Assembly (NCBI RefSeq): GCF_030708075.1 | Contig: NZ_CP117982.1 | Coordinates: 1,951,513-2,015,512, forward strand | Direction of reading: 5' to 3' | Origin: Candidatus Epulonipiscium viviparus | GTDB lineage: Bacteria > Bacillota > Clostridia > Lachnospirales > Cellulosilyticaceae | DNA length: 64,000 nucleotides | Shown: positions 54,864 through 63,910 of the stretch, one piece after another | Layout of the letters: each line of letters opens with the position of its first letter | Position numbering within the stretch: position 1 is the stretch's first letter | Notes under the pieces: generated by a model | What the model saw: only the letters and a program-made list of their open reading frames with translations | Told to the model about the DNA's origin: nothing | The model's database searches: none | Program-made: the position numbers and the translations under genes

Positions 54864-56309
54864 TTAGAAATTAAAATTTTTGAGCATTTCGTCTTTCAAG
54901 AAGTATAGTTTATCTGATAAATCCACAGGCATAATTTCGGGATTAATAAATCTGGTATGCTCTTCCCACAAAGTAGCCATTTCTTTTTTTGCATAAGCTG
55001 CTATTTCTAATATGCTCGGAGATTCATAAACACATACGCCATCTTTAAAAATTGGCACAAGAAGTTCACGTAAAGTATATTTTCCAGGGAATAAAGCCAT
55101 TTTTTTCCAACGAGCATTGTGGTCAGAAGCTATTACAGTTTGAGTTTCATCGTAGTGCTCATCATCTAGTGCAACTATATCGACTTTGATTTTATGATGT
55201 TCTTTATCATAGAAGCGAACTATTTTTTTGATTCCGGGATTAGTCACTTTGGCAACATTATCAGAAAGCTTGATTTTGGGTATAAATTCACCATATTTAT
55301 TTTCAGTTGCAACAATTTTATAGACACCTCCAAATGCTCCCCAGCCTTCAGATGTAATCAAACGTGTGCCTACCCCCCACAACGAAATTTTTGCTCCTTG
55401 CAATTTTAAATCAGTTATTAAATTTTCGTCTAGGTCACTCGATGCGCTTATTATGGCCTGCTCATATCCGGCCGCATCCAGCATCCGGCGAGCCTTTTTG
55501 GAGAGATAGGCAAGGTCGCCACTATCAAGACGAATGCCATATATTCCGGTTAGTTTACCGACTTCTCGCAACTCGTCAAAAACTTGAATGGCATTGGGAA
55601 TACCGGAGCCAAGTGTATCATAAGTATCGACCAGCAGAATAGCTTTTTCAGGAAAAATATTGGCATAAGCTCTAAAGGCTTCTAATTCGGTATCGAAACT
55701 CATAACCCAGCTGTGTGCATGTGTTCCAGAAATTGGAAGTCCAAATATTTGCCCAGAAAGTACATTGCTAGTGCCAGTGCATCCGCCGATAATGGCAGCT
55801 CTAGCACCATATGTACCGGCATCAGGCCCTTGAGCGCGTCGCAATCCAAATTCAAGAACAGTATCTCCTTGGGCAGCAAGGCACACTCTAGATGCTTTGG
55901 TTGCGATGAGAGATTGATGATTGATTATATTTAATATAGCTGTTTCGATAAATTGTGCCTCTATTATATTAGATTTTACACGTAGAAGAGGTTCATTTGG
56001 AAAGACAATAGTGCCCTCAGGAACAGCGTATATTTCACCAGTAAATTTAAAAGTTCGTAGCATAGCTAAAAATTCATCTTTAAAAATATTCAAACTCTTC
56101 AAATATGCAATATCAGCTTCTGTAAAATGTAAATTGTTTATATAATCTATTACTTGTTCAAGACCTGCGCAGATGGCATATCCTCCGTTATATGGATTTT
56201 TGCGATAGAACATATCAAAGACTACAGATTTGTCAGTTATACCATACTCAAAATATCCTTGCATCATAGTAAGTTGATACAAGTCGGTTAAAAGTGTTAA
56301 ATTTCTCAT
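54864..56309 (-). CDS. pncB: Nicotinate phosphoribosyltransferase
   Basis: This 481-residue enzyme makes nicotinate mononucleotide from nicotinate and PRPP in NAD salvage, with ATP hydrolysis. The N-terminal LLTDLYQLTMMQGYF is canonical. The catalytic, phosphorylated His is in PISGTHAHSWVMSF, and the LDSGDLAYLSKKAR block binds phosphoribose. The next genes upstream, a sirtuin and a macrodomain, both handle NAD-derived groups, which may or may not be coincidental. Confidence 0.96.
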   Translation of the reverse strand: MRNLTLLTDLYQLTMMQGYFEYGITDKSVVFDMFYRKNPYNGGYAICAGLEQVIDYINNLHFTEADIAYLKSLNIFKDEFLAMLRTFKFTGEIYAVPEGTIVFPNEPLLRVKSNIIEAQFIETAILNIINHQSLIATKASRVCLAAQGDTVLEFGLRRAQGPDAGTYGARAAIIGGCTGTSNVLSGQIFGLPISGTHAHSWVMSFDTELEAFRAYANIFPEKAILLVDTYDTLGSGIPNAIQVFDELREVGKLTGIYGIRLDSGDLAYLSKKARRMLDAAGYEQAIISASSDLDENLITDLKLQGAKISLWGVGTRLITSEGWGAFGGVYKIVATENKYGEFIPKIKLSDNVAKVTNPGIKKIVRFYDKEHHKIKVDIVALDDEHYDETQTVIASDHNARWKKMALFPGKYTLRELLVPIFKDGVCVYESPSILEIAAYAKKEMATLWEEHTRFINPEIMPVDLSDKLYFLKDEMLKNFNF

Positions 56310-56411
56310 TATAAAATAAATCCCCCTTATACATTGATTTTTTACTGTATTGAATGGAATTGTCTATATGTAACTATACAACCTTTTGTTAAATTATACA
56401 AGTATTTAATT

Positions 56412-56444
56412 CAAAAATAAAGAAGCTATCTCCTATGGATAGCT
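56412..56444 (-). terminator. Intrinsic terminator of the macrodomain-sirtuin pair
   Basis: On the minus strand AGCTATC and GATAGCT form a perfect 7-bp stem around a 7-nt loop and are followed by TCTTTATTTTT, 15 bp after the sirtuin stop. Confidence 0.85.
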
Positions 56445-56458
56445 CAACGGTTGCTTAT

Positions 56459-57346
56459 TTATATATTATATATTTTCTTTAAATCATGCAAGGCATCATG
56501 AATATCATGGGTTATACAAATGCTTTGATCTGTAATTTCTGATGGAACAGAAACTTCGTTTAGATTAATGCTTACATACGTGGCTTTATTATTTAGTTTA
56601 GTATAATGCCAAAATGGATATTTGATGATGCCGGGTGTGTTTAAACCAACTCCTAGCTCTAAATACAATATTGGTTTGCTTGCAGAATATGTCAGCAAAA
56701 ATTCTTCGTAGCGCTCTTGTGCTGCATACCAACCTGGGGGTTGAGCAAATGTATCATCGATTCGCAAGTTGCTAATAGCAGGGGCGTCACAGTAGGGACA
56801 TTTTGGAAGCATCTTGGTGGGAACTCGCATATCTTTTTGAAATTTGACCATTGTTACTATTTGGAATTGATTTTTAAAGGTTTCTTGCACGCAAGGGACA
56901 GAACATTGAAATAGTTGATAGTCTCCTTGGGTATAAAATAATCTTTTTCGGTCGAAGCCGTGATTTAAAAAGGCATGATCTGCATTTGTGGTGAGTACAA
57001 AATAATTTTTATCTTTGATTAAATCAAACAAGATATCGTACGTATCATTTAATACATAGTTGTAGCCATTCATAAATACATGGCGACTCCAATATGCCCA
57101 TTTTGTTTCTAAATCCGGAAATTCATAAAATGCTGAAGAATACATATCAGTTAGACCAAATTTTTGAATGAAGTCGGGAAAGGCATCGGTAAACCTTTTG
57201 CCAGAATAAGTCAGCCCAGCAGATGTGGATAATCCAGCTCCAGCTCCAATTATAACATTATTAATTTGACTTAATATTTGTGCTAAATCTTCAATCTGTG
57301 CGGAGTAACTCGGAGTATATTTTGTAGTCGATATCTTTGAAGACAT
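56459..57346 (-). CDS. SirTM-type sirtuin (protein ADP-ribosyltransferase)
   Basis: This ~295-residue sirtuin starts at ATG 57346, 6 bp after GGTGG, overlapping the macrodomain gene by 56 bases. NAD-binding motifs are GAGAGLSTSAG (34-44) and TTNADH (119-124). At the usual catalytic His position it has TQGDY (139-143), the replacement that marks macrodomain-linked SirTM enzymes. Four cysteines (148, 152, 183, 186) fit a zinc site. Known SirTMs ADP-ribosylate a lipoylated GcvH-like carrier instead of deacetylating lysine. Here neither GcvH-L nor LplA is present in the window, so the target is open. Confidence 0.9.
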   Translation of the reverse strand: MSSKISTTKYTPSYSAQIEDLAQILSQINNVIIGAGAGLSTSAGLTYSGKRFTDAFPDFIQKFGLTDMYSSAFYEFPDLETKWAYWSRHVFMNGYNYVLNDTYDILFDLIKDKNYFVLTTNADHAFLNHGFDRKRLFYTQGDYQLFQCSVPCVQETFKNQFQIVTMVKFQKDMRVPTKMLPKCPYCDAPAISNLRIDDTFAQPPGWYAAQERYEEFLLTYSASKPILYLELGVGLNTPGIIKYPFWHYTKLNNKATYVSINLNEVSVPSEITDQSICITHDIHDALHDLKKIYNI

Positions 57347-58058
57347 TGAACACCACCTTAATCTTATCATTTTCGGTAAGGAAATTTTTAACAATTTTTA
57401 TGGCTATTTCTGCAGCTCGTCGGTTTGGAAAATGAAATTCTCCAGTAGAAATACAGCAAAAAGCGATGACATGACAGTTTTCTGCCGCGGCAATGCTTAA
57501 CGAAGATTTATAACAGTTTGCTAAGTCTTCTTCATTTTGAGGAGTTAATTTGTCATGTACAATAGGACCGACTGTATGGATTACGTAGCGACAAGGTAAA
57601 TTGAAAGCGGCAGTCATTTTCGCAGATCCCGTTGCTTCTGGATGCCCTTGTTTTGAAATAATTCCATCACAAGCTTGGCGAAGTTGTAGGCCAGCTGCAG
57701 AATGAATCGCATTGTCGATGCAATGATGATTTGGAATAAAACATCCAAGAAGTTGACTGTTGGCAGCATTCACGATCGCATCTACTTGAAGTCTAGTAAT
57801 ATCTCCTTTCCATACAAAAATGTTTCCGTCATCAGTAATAAGTTCTTCTCGAGAAATAATCCCTTTTTCGGCAATTTCTTGTGATAGAAAAGCATCTTGA
57901 ATCTGAAGCCATTCATCGCTAATGGGGATTGGTTTGCGTACATTCATTAAAGCACGTAATAAGTTGCGTTTTTCAGCAAAAGTCTGTGGAATTTCGAGAT
58001 CACTATATTCTGCTGCTAAATGTGTTACAAGATAGTCTAATCTTTCTGATTGGTTCAT
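57291..58058 (-). CDS. Zinc-containing macrodomain ADP-ribosyl hydrolase
   Basis: This 255-residue protein has an N-terminal helical part (1-75) and a macrodomain (about 78-250). ADP-ribose-binding motifs are WKGDIT (83-88) and NAANSQLLG (97-105). The segment C106...H111/H112-C113 (GCFIPNHHCID) matches the zinc-binding insertion of SirTM-associated macrodomains. The late CCISTGEFHFP loop binds the diphosphate. The predicted job is to remove the ADP-ribose that the overlapping SirTM adds. It is the first gene of the pair, with a GAGGTG site. Confidence 0.92.
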   Translation of the reverse strand: MNQSERLDYLVTHLAAEYSDLEIPQTFAEKRNLLRALMNVRKPIPISDEWLQIQDAFLSQEIAEKGIISREELITDDGNIFVWKGDITRLQVDAIVNAANSQLLGCFIPNHHCIDNAIHSAAGLQLRQACDGIISKQGHPEATGSAKMTAAFNLPCRYVIHTVGPIVHDKLTPQNEEDLANCYKSSLSIAAAENCHVIAFCCISTGEFHFPNRRAAEIAIKIVKNFLTENDKIKVVFNVFKDIDYKIYSELLRTD

Positions 58059-58073
58059 TGTTTCACCTCAAAT

Positions 58074-58100
58074 ATTATAGTATAAGATTAGTCTATACAA
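58074..58100 (-). promoter_or_regulatory. Candidate promoter of the macrodomain-sirtuin pair
   Basis: On the minus strand TTGTAT (58095-58100) and a perfect TATAAT (58074-58079) are 15 bp apart, shorter than ideal, right before the macrodomain start. Confidence 0.35.
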
Positions 58101-58119
58101 TTTAAGAATTTTTATAAGT

Positions 58120-58152
58120 AAAAGAAAAGGACTGCCATAATAAAGGCAATCC
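58120..58152 (-). terminator. Intrinsic terminator of ileS
   Basis: On the minus strand GGATTGCC and GGCAGTCC pair (one wobble) around an 8-nt loop and are followed by TTTTCTTTT, 20 bp after ileS. Confidence 0.9.
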
Positions 58153-58171
58153 AGAATTTAGAAATTATATT

Positions 58172-61100
58172 TTATAACATAAATTTTTTGATACTAAACT
58201 TAACTGTTTCACCATTTACTTTCCATTCTTTGACAATGGTTTGAGAAAGTTTATTTTCTATTGCATTTGCAAGGACTTCGGTTTTGATTAAATCTGCATT
58301 TGCTTCGATTATAGCAGCAATTTTATCGTTGTCTGCATATCCCACGGTGATATGATCTTGAACAAGTAGATCAGATTCCTTACGCATAGTTTGAATTTTT
58401 GAAATAATTTCGCGTACGAATCCTTCTTCTATTAATTGATCATTTAACTCAGTGTCGATGACAGTGGTAAATCCAGCTTCACTGGCAGCGATATAGCCTT
58501 CTTTTTGAGTAGTGGCAATAAGAAGATCATCTTTAGTTAGACTGATATTTTCGCCTTTGATTTTGAGAGCGAGGATGCCAGATGCATTAAGTTCTGCAAA
58601 GGCCGCGGTGCCATCAAGATTTGCTAATGCAATTCTGATATCATTTAGAAGTTTACCATATTTGGGACCGAGTGTGCGCATTTGAGGTTTAAACGAATAC
58701 GAAATAAAGTCGGTCGCATCACTTGTGAAGATTACTTCTTTGACATTTAGTTCTTCGGCAACAATTTGAATAAACTCGTTTGTGAGAGTTTTGGTAGAAC
58801 CCACATACATTTTGCCAATTGGTTGACGAGTTTTGATATTTGCTTCATTTCGGCAAGCACGACCGAGGTTTACAATTTTTAATACACTGTCCATGTTTTC
58901 TTCTAAGTTGGTATTGATTAGAGTTTCATTTGCAGTAGGAAAATCGCACAAGTGAATGCTCATAGGGGCTGTTTTATTAGTGGTACGAACAAGATTTTGA
59001 TAGATTTCTTCTGTTAAAAATGGAATTAACGGTGCAGCAATTTTGATTAACGTTTCCAAGACAGTGTAGAGAGTCATATATGCGTTGATCTTAGTTTGCG
59101 GCATTCCGCCAAGCCAGAATCTTTCGCGGGAGCGACGAATATACCAGTTTGATACATCATCAATAAATTCTTGCATAGTTCTTGATGCTTCAAAAACCTT
59201 ATAATCGCCGAGGAAGGTATCTACGTTTTTAACAACAGTGTTCAATTTTGAAAGTACCCATTTATCCATCATATTTAAAGATGCAGTATCAAGAGTGTAT
59301 TTTTGAGGGTCAAACTTATCGATATCAGCATACAAAATATAAAATGCATAAGTGTTTAAAACAGTTCCCATAAATTTACGAGAGGCCTCTGTGACATTAT
59401 CTATACCAAAACGGCTTGGCAGCCAAGGTGCGCTTGCATAGTAAAAATACCAACGCACAGCATCAGCTCCGGTAACATCAATTACACTAAATGGTTCAAC
59501 AACGTTTCCTTTGGACTTGCTCATTTTTAAACCATGTTGATCGCAAACGTGTCCCATAACAATTACATTTTTATATGGCGCGACATCAAAAATTAAAGTA
59601 GAAATAGCCATTAAAGTATAGAACCATCCGCGAGTTTGATCTACTGCTTCTGAAATAAAGTTTGCAGGAAAATTTTGTTCAAATAGTTCTTTGTTTTCGA
59701 ATGGGTAATGCAGTTGTGCAAAAGGCATAGATCCGCTATCATACCAGCAGTCAATAACATCAGGAACGCGCGTCATCAGTTTGTTACATTCTGGACAAGT
59801 AATATGAACCGAATCAATATATGGTTTGTGAAGTTCGATATCTGCAGGGCAGTCTGGGCTAAGTTTTTTGAGTTCTTCAACACTGCCGATGACGTGTTTG
59901 TGACCATTAGGACATTCCCAAATTGGCAAAGGCGTGCCCCAATAGCGGCTTCGAGATAATCCCCAGTCGATAACATTTTCGAGGAAATTACCAAAGCGGC
60001 CTTCTCCAATAGAAGGAGGCAACCAATTTACTGTTTTGTTATTAGCAATCAATTTATCGCGAACCGTACTCATTTTTATAAACCAAGTATCTCGAGCATA
60101 ATATAGAAGCGGGGTATCGCATCGCCAGCAATGAGGATAGCTGTGTTCATAAGGTGAGGCGGCAAATAACTTATTATGCTCGTCTAACCACTTAATGATG
60201 AGCTTGTCTGCATCTTTGACAAAAATATTTTGCCATGGAGTTACTTCTGGAGTAAAATATCCTTGCTCATTTACAAGCTGAATAAACGGAATATCATTTT
60301 CGCGACCAACTTTGGCATCATCTTCACCAAAAGCAGGGGCGATGTGAACGATTCCCGTACCGTCAGATAAAGTAACAAAATTATCCGCAACAACAAAGAA
60401 AGCTTTTTTGTCGGGCTTTGCAAAGTCGAATAGAGGTTCGTATTCTATACCTTTAAGTTCGGCTCCAGTATATTCTTCTAAAATTTTTACATCTTCGCCC
60501 AAAACCGCTGTGACAAGTTCTTTTGCTAAGATAAAGTTTTCGCCATCTTTAGCAGCTTTTACATAAAGGGCGACAGGATTTACACAAAGTGCAGCGTTGG
60601 ACGGAAGAGTCCAAGGGGTTGTGGTCCAGGCTAGGAAGAAAGTGTTTTTCTCCTTTAGTAATTTGAATTTGGCAATGGCAGTAATATCTGTTATATCTTT
60701 ATAGCCTTGAGCGACTTCATGAGAAGATAGAGGAGTTCCGCAACGAGGGCAATACGGCACAATTTTATATCCTTTATACATCAGATTCTTGTCCCATATT
60801 GATTTGAGAGACCACCATACAGATTCAATATAATTGTTATCGTAAGTTATATAGGGATGTTCTAGATCAATCCAATAGCCAACTCGCTCACTCATTTTTT
60901 CCCAATCACTTTGATATTTAAAAACACTTTCTTTGCATTTTTTTATAAAAGCATCTACACCATATTTTTCAATTTCTGGCTTACCGCTGATGCCTAATTG
61001 TTTTTCGATTTCTAGTTCTACAGGAAGTCCATGAGTATCCCAACCAGCTTTTCGGGTAACGTACTTGCCTTTCATAGTTTGATAGCGAGGGACAAAATCC

Positions 61101-61294
61101 TTGATTACACGAGTGAGTACGTGACCTATGTGAGGTTTTCCATTTGCAGTTGGAGGACCCTCATAAAAAGTAAAATTTTCTTTATTAGCTCTAGCTTCTA
61201 TAGATTTTTCAAAAATTTTATTTTCTTTCCAAAATGAAAGAGTCTCCAATTCTCTATCAACAAAATTTAAGCTAGTATCAACTTTTTTATACAC
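58172..61294 (-). CDS. ileS: Isoleucyl-tRNA synthetase
   Basis: This ~1040-residue class I synthetase charges tRNA-Ile. The HIGH motif is in GKPHIGHVLT, the KMSKS motif in LKMSKSKGN. The CP1 editing domain lies between, and zinc cysteines occur in CPECNKL-type segments. I choose the GTG at 61294 (MYKKVDTSLNFV), which matches the family N-terminus and follows AAAGGA; an upstream ATG would add 14 unlike residues. Its length and motif forms are of the eukaryote-like, mupirocin-resistant IleRS2 type seen in clostridia (recall). No T-box is visible in its ~110-nt leader. Confidence 0.96.
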   Translation of the reverse strand: MYKKVDTSLNFVDRELETLSFWKENKIFEKSIEARANKENFTFYEGPPTANGKPHIGHVLTRVIKDFVPRYQTMKGKYVTRKAGWDTHGLPVELEIEKQLGISGKPEIEKYGVDAFIKKCKESVFKYQSDWEKMSERVGYWIDLEHPYITYDNNYIESVWWSLKSIWDKNLMYKGYKIVPYCPRCGTPLSSHEVAQGYKDITDITAIAKFKLLKEKNTFFLAWTTTPWTLPSNAALCVNPVALYVKAAKDGENFILAKELVTAVLGEDVKILEEYTGAELKGIEYEPLFDFAKPDKKAFFVVADNFVTLSDGTGIVHIAPAFGEDDAKVGRENDIPFIQLVNEQGYFTPEVTPWQNIFVKDADKLIIKWLDEHNKLFAASPYEHSYPHCWRCDTPLLYYARDTWFIKMSTVRDKLIANNKTVNWLPPSIGEGRFGNFLENVIDWGLSRSRYWGTPLPIWECPNGHKHVIGSVEELKKLSPDCPADIELHKPYIDSVHITCPECNKLMTRVPDVIDCWYDSGSMPFAQLHYPFENKELFEQNFPANFISEAVDQTRGWFYTLMAISTLIFDVAPYKNVIVMGHVCDQHGLKMSKSKGNVVEPFSVIDVTGADAVRWYFYYASAPWLPSRFGIDNVTEASRKFMGTVLNTYAFYILYADIDKFDPQKYTLDTASLNMMDKWVLSKLNTVVKNVDTFLGDYKVFEASRTMQEFIDDVSNWYIRRSRERFWLGGMPQTKINAYMTLYTVLETLIKIAAPLIPFLTEEIYQNLVRTTNKTAPMSIHLCDFPTANETLINTNLEENMDSVLKIVNLGRACRNEANIKTRQPIGKMYVGSTKTLTNEFIQIVAEELNVKEVIFTSDATDFISYSFKPQMRTLGPKYGKLLNDIRIALANLDGTAAFAELNASGILALKIKGENISLTKDDLLIATTQKEGYIAASEAGFTTVIDTELNDQLIEEGFVREIISKIQTMRKESDLLVQDHITVGYADNDKIAAIIEANADLIKTEVLANAIENKLSQTIVKEWKVNGETVKFSIKKFML

Positions 61295-61410
61295 TAAATA
61301 ATCATTCCTTTCAAGACTAAAATGGATATCGAACATCCTTATTTTTTGATAGTCTTATAAACAATCGTCAGATACTCAAGATCAAACGTCTGCATACTTT
61401 TTTTGATGTC

Positions 61411-61439
61411 AGCATATACCAAATGCCAAAGAATGTCAA
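61411..61439 (-). promoter_or_regulatory. Promoter of ileS
   Basis: On the minus strand a perfect TTGACA (61434-61439) and TATGCT (61411-61416) are 17 bp apart, about 115 bp before the ileS start. Confidence 0.7.
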
Positions 61440-61538
61440 GTCATATTTGAAAAATAGCATTAGAGTCATATACCGAAAATATAATTTAATAGGAGATTTT
61501 GTAACAACAATGATAACTATGAATAAACAAATAAAAGC

Positions 61539-61567
61539 TTGATTAATAGTATAAAATAAGTTATAAT
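61539..61567 (+). promoter_or_regulatory. Promoter of the beta-CASP/coiled-coil/Hsp70 cluster
   Basis: TTGATT (61539-61544) and a perfect TATAAT (61562-61567) are 17 bp apart, about 70 bp before the beta-CASP start. Confidence 0.75.
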
Positions 61568-61636
61568 AATGGGTATATTTTCCAAGAAAGAGGGTGATTT
61601 TGCTGATATAAGATAGTTATTTGGAGGTGAAGATAG

Positions 61637-62761
61637 ATGAATCTTATGGTTTTGGGTGGAGGGCAAAATGTTGGGGCTAGTTGTTACTTTTTGAAGTTGG
61701 GAAAATCTAATATTTTGTTAGATGCCGGGATTGGAATAGACAAAGAAGGATTGGTTTTTACACCAAATTTACACGCATTAAAAACTTCACCATTTATAAA
61801 TAGTTTATCTCAGATTGATGAAATTTTTATTTCTCATGCGCATTTAGACCATGTTGGATATTTAACTCATGTTGCGACAGAATCAACTCAGGCGAATACA
61901 TACATGACAGCGGTGACTAAAGCTTTGACCAAATATCAATTATATGATAGAGTGTATAGTAATGCCAACGCAAGAGAATTAGAAAGGCTAGCAACTAAAT
62001 CGGTTTTAGATAGAATAATTTCTGTTACCTATGCAAAAACAATTAAATTTAGAAACTATAGTGCTACATTTTTTCCGGCAGGGCATATTCCAGGAGCAAT
62101 GATGATCTTGTTTGAATATCGTAATTCAAAGATTTTATATACTGGAGATTATTCTATTGCGAATAGTCCGTTGACCAGTGGGTGTTTTGATTTTTCAGGG
62201 TTTAAGATAGATACCATGATTATGTGTGGTTTGCATTCCAAACATTCCAGTTATGCAAAAAACCAAAATGGTATATATAAAACAATAGAAAAGATATATA
62301 AACAAATCTTTTTAGGTAGATCTGTATCTTGTCAGGTAAATCAGTTGACAAAAGGGGTAGAGTTTCTAAAGCTTCTCAATGATTTTAATCAGCAAGATAT
62401 TTTGATTTATGTTGATAAAAATTTACTGAATGTTATAGAAAAATTGGAAATACCGATATTGCATGAAAATGTGCGCTTATATAATAGTGCTACTGTATCG
62501 GATGCACCTCATATTTGTATAACGTCTAAAAAGGTTACAAAGTCTAAGTATTATAATATGAATATAGATTTTTCATTGCACGTAGACTTTTCGGAGATTA
62601 AAAATTTCGTAACTAAAATTAATGCGCGTCATGTATATATAGTTCATTGCGAAAAGCCGTTTAGTTTAAATGATCATGACATAGAACAAGCCGTAATGCG
62701 GGAATCGGATTGTCGTTCGCAATTTATTTTTATTGATAATCAGGAGATATATAGACTGTAG
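61637..62761 (+). CDS. Metallo-beta-lactamase-fold beta-CASP nuclease-like protein
   Basis: This 374-residue protein keeps the metal-ligand set of an active MBL-fold nuclease: HAHLDH (67-72), His150 in PAGHIPGA and Asp171 in YTGDYS. The C-terminal part shows beta-CASP-like motifs: His315 in FSLHVDFSEI and His337 in IVHCEK, as in CPSF73-type RNA nucleases. It is shorter than RNase J and lacks RNase J's C-terminal domain. GGAGGTGA precedes the ATG. It heads a rightward unit with a coiled-coil protein and an Hsp70-like protein. A nuclease role on RNA or DNA is likely; the target is unknown. Confidence 0.85.
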   Translation: MNLMVLGGGQNVGASCYFLKLGKSNILLDAGIGIDKEGLVFTPNLHALKTSPFINSLSQIDEIFISHAHLDHVGYLTHVATESTQANTYMTAVTKALTKYQLYDRVYSNANARELERLATKSVLDRIISVTYAKTIKFRNYSATFFPAGHIPGAMMILFEYRNSKILYTGDYSIANSPLTSGCFDFSGFKIDTMIMCGLHSKHSSYAKNQNGIYKTIEKIYKQIFLGRSVSCQVNQLTKGVEFLKLLNDFNQQDILIYVDKNLLNVIEKLEIPILHENVRLYNSATVSDAPHICITSKKVTKSKYYNMNIDFSLHVDFSEIKNFVTKINARHVYIVHCEKPFSLNDHDIEQAVMRESDCRSQFIFIDNQEIYRL

Positions 62762-62779
62762 AAAGAAGAGGTGTAAAAT

Positions 62780-63910
62780 TTGAGTAAAATTAATGTAGAA
62801 AAAAAAGAGGTTAAAAAGATTTTAGAAAAGGTCCATGTAATAATGGAAAAAAAGCATATTCCAAGAGTAAATCGACAGCATAATTTTGAACACTATATAG
62901 AAGAAAATAGAATGTTGCGAGTAATTTGTGAAGATTATTCGTACGAGCCTTATCAAATTGCTATTAATATGAATTCAAGATATGATTATGATTTGAATGG
63001 TTCGGACATAATTTTGAGCTTGAAAAAACGTAAATTGGGGCATCCGGCAAGAAGAGTTGAAATCTTTAGTTGGGCCGAAAAAACAATGCTATATTTTGGT
63101 CAAGCTATCAATGGTGATAAACAGGCCTTTGAAAAATTTCAAGAATTGCGACAAAATGCAATTAGCTCTCATATTTCTAGACATGAAGAAGAATTTAAAA
63201 TTTTGGCGATAATGATGTATTATAAATACCCGGAATTGGATGTTTATAAAGAGCTAAAAGAAATATATAAATTTGGAATTGTATATGCAAAGTATTTTTT
63301 CTATGATGTAGTTGATATTATTTCAGATGTGTATCATTATCCAAAAACTAATCAATTTAATAAAAAGTATAAGAATAATGATGAAATTAATAATTTATCA
63401 AAACAAGATTTGATAGATAAGATTACAGAATTAGAAAATAATAACAATAAATTAGAAAAAGATAACAACATGCTTAATAATATGTTAACGGAATTGCAAG
63501 ATGATTTTGAGAAACAGCTAGAAGAGAGTAAGGTAAAGGAATTTACGTATTTTTTTAGCCAATTAAATTCTGAAAAATATGGATGTGTTTTAGATGAATT
63601 ATTGGTAATTAAGAAAGAGGTTAAACGGTTACGAAAAGATAAATTTGATTTACCTATTAAATTAAATGGTCTTCTTATTTTGATTGATAAATTGGCTAAA
63701 TTTGTTCAGGATAATAAAATTAATCCGATGAAAAAAGGAAGTGATATTATAAATTTAACATTTGAAGAAGCACAATTTTGCTTATATGATGGAAGTCCTT
63801 ATGCAAATAAAACTGATGTAAAAAGAGTAAAAATAATTTCACCTGGTTGGATATATAATGACATTCAAATTTCAAGACCTAAAGTGATGGAGGTGACTAA
63901 TAATGCATAA
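62780..63910 (+). CDS. Coiled-coil protein of unknown family
   Basis: This 376-residue protein starts at TTG 62780 behind AGAAGAGGTG, 18 bp after the beta-CASP gene. The N-terminal ~190 residues are helical and mixed-charge with aromatic patches (EDYSYEPYQ; MMYYKYPELDVYKEL). A long Asn/Glu/Lys-rich coiled coil covers about 205-285 (LIDKITELENNNNKLEKDNN). A C-terminal ~70-residue globular part ends in GWIYNDIQISRPKV. No catalytic motif, membrane segment or known family is recognised. It overlaps the Hsp70-like gene by 8 bases, so the two are translationally coupled and probably work together. Confidence 0.75.
   Translation: MSKINVEKKEVKKILEKVHVIMEKKHIPRVNRQHNFEHYIEENRMLRVICEDYSYEPYQIAINMNSRYDYDLNGSDIILSLKKRKLGHPARRVEIFSWAEKTMLYFGQAINGDKQAFEKFQELRQNAISSHISRHEEEFKILAIMMYYKYPELDVYKELKEIYKFGIVYAKYFFYDVVDIISDVYHYPKTNQFNKKYKNNDEINNLSKQDLIDKITELENNNNKLEKDNNMLNNMLTELQDDFEKQLEESKVKEFTYFFSQLNSEKYGCVLDELLVIKKEVKRLRKDKFDLPIKLNGLLILIDKLAKFVQDNKINPMKKGSDIINLTFEEAQFCLYDGSPYANKTDVKRVKIISPGWIYNDIQISRPKVMEVTNNA

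Larger units (their letters stand above)
61295..61636. other. Divergent intergenic region between ileS and the beta-CASP gene
   Basis: This 342-bp region carries the leftward ileS promoter (61411-61439) and the rightward promoter of the beta-CASP cluster (61539-61567). No T-box landmarks (AGGGTGG core, terminator, specifier stem) and no tRNA-like fold are seen. Confidence 0.65.

Noticed and set aside
61295-61410. T-box riboswitch before ileS
   Set aside because: The leader after the promoter is about 110 nt and lacks the AGGGTGG core and a terminator.
61637-62761. RNase J
   Set aside because: The MBL and beta-CASP-like motifs fit, but the protein is ~180 residues shorter than RNase J and lacks its C-terminal domain.
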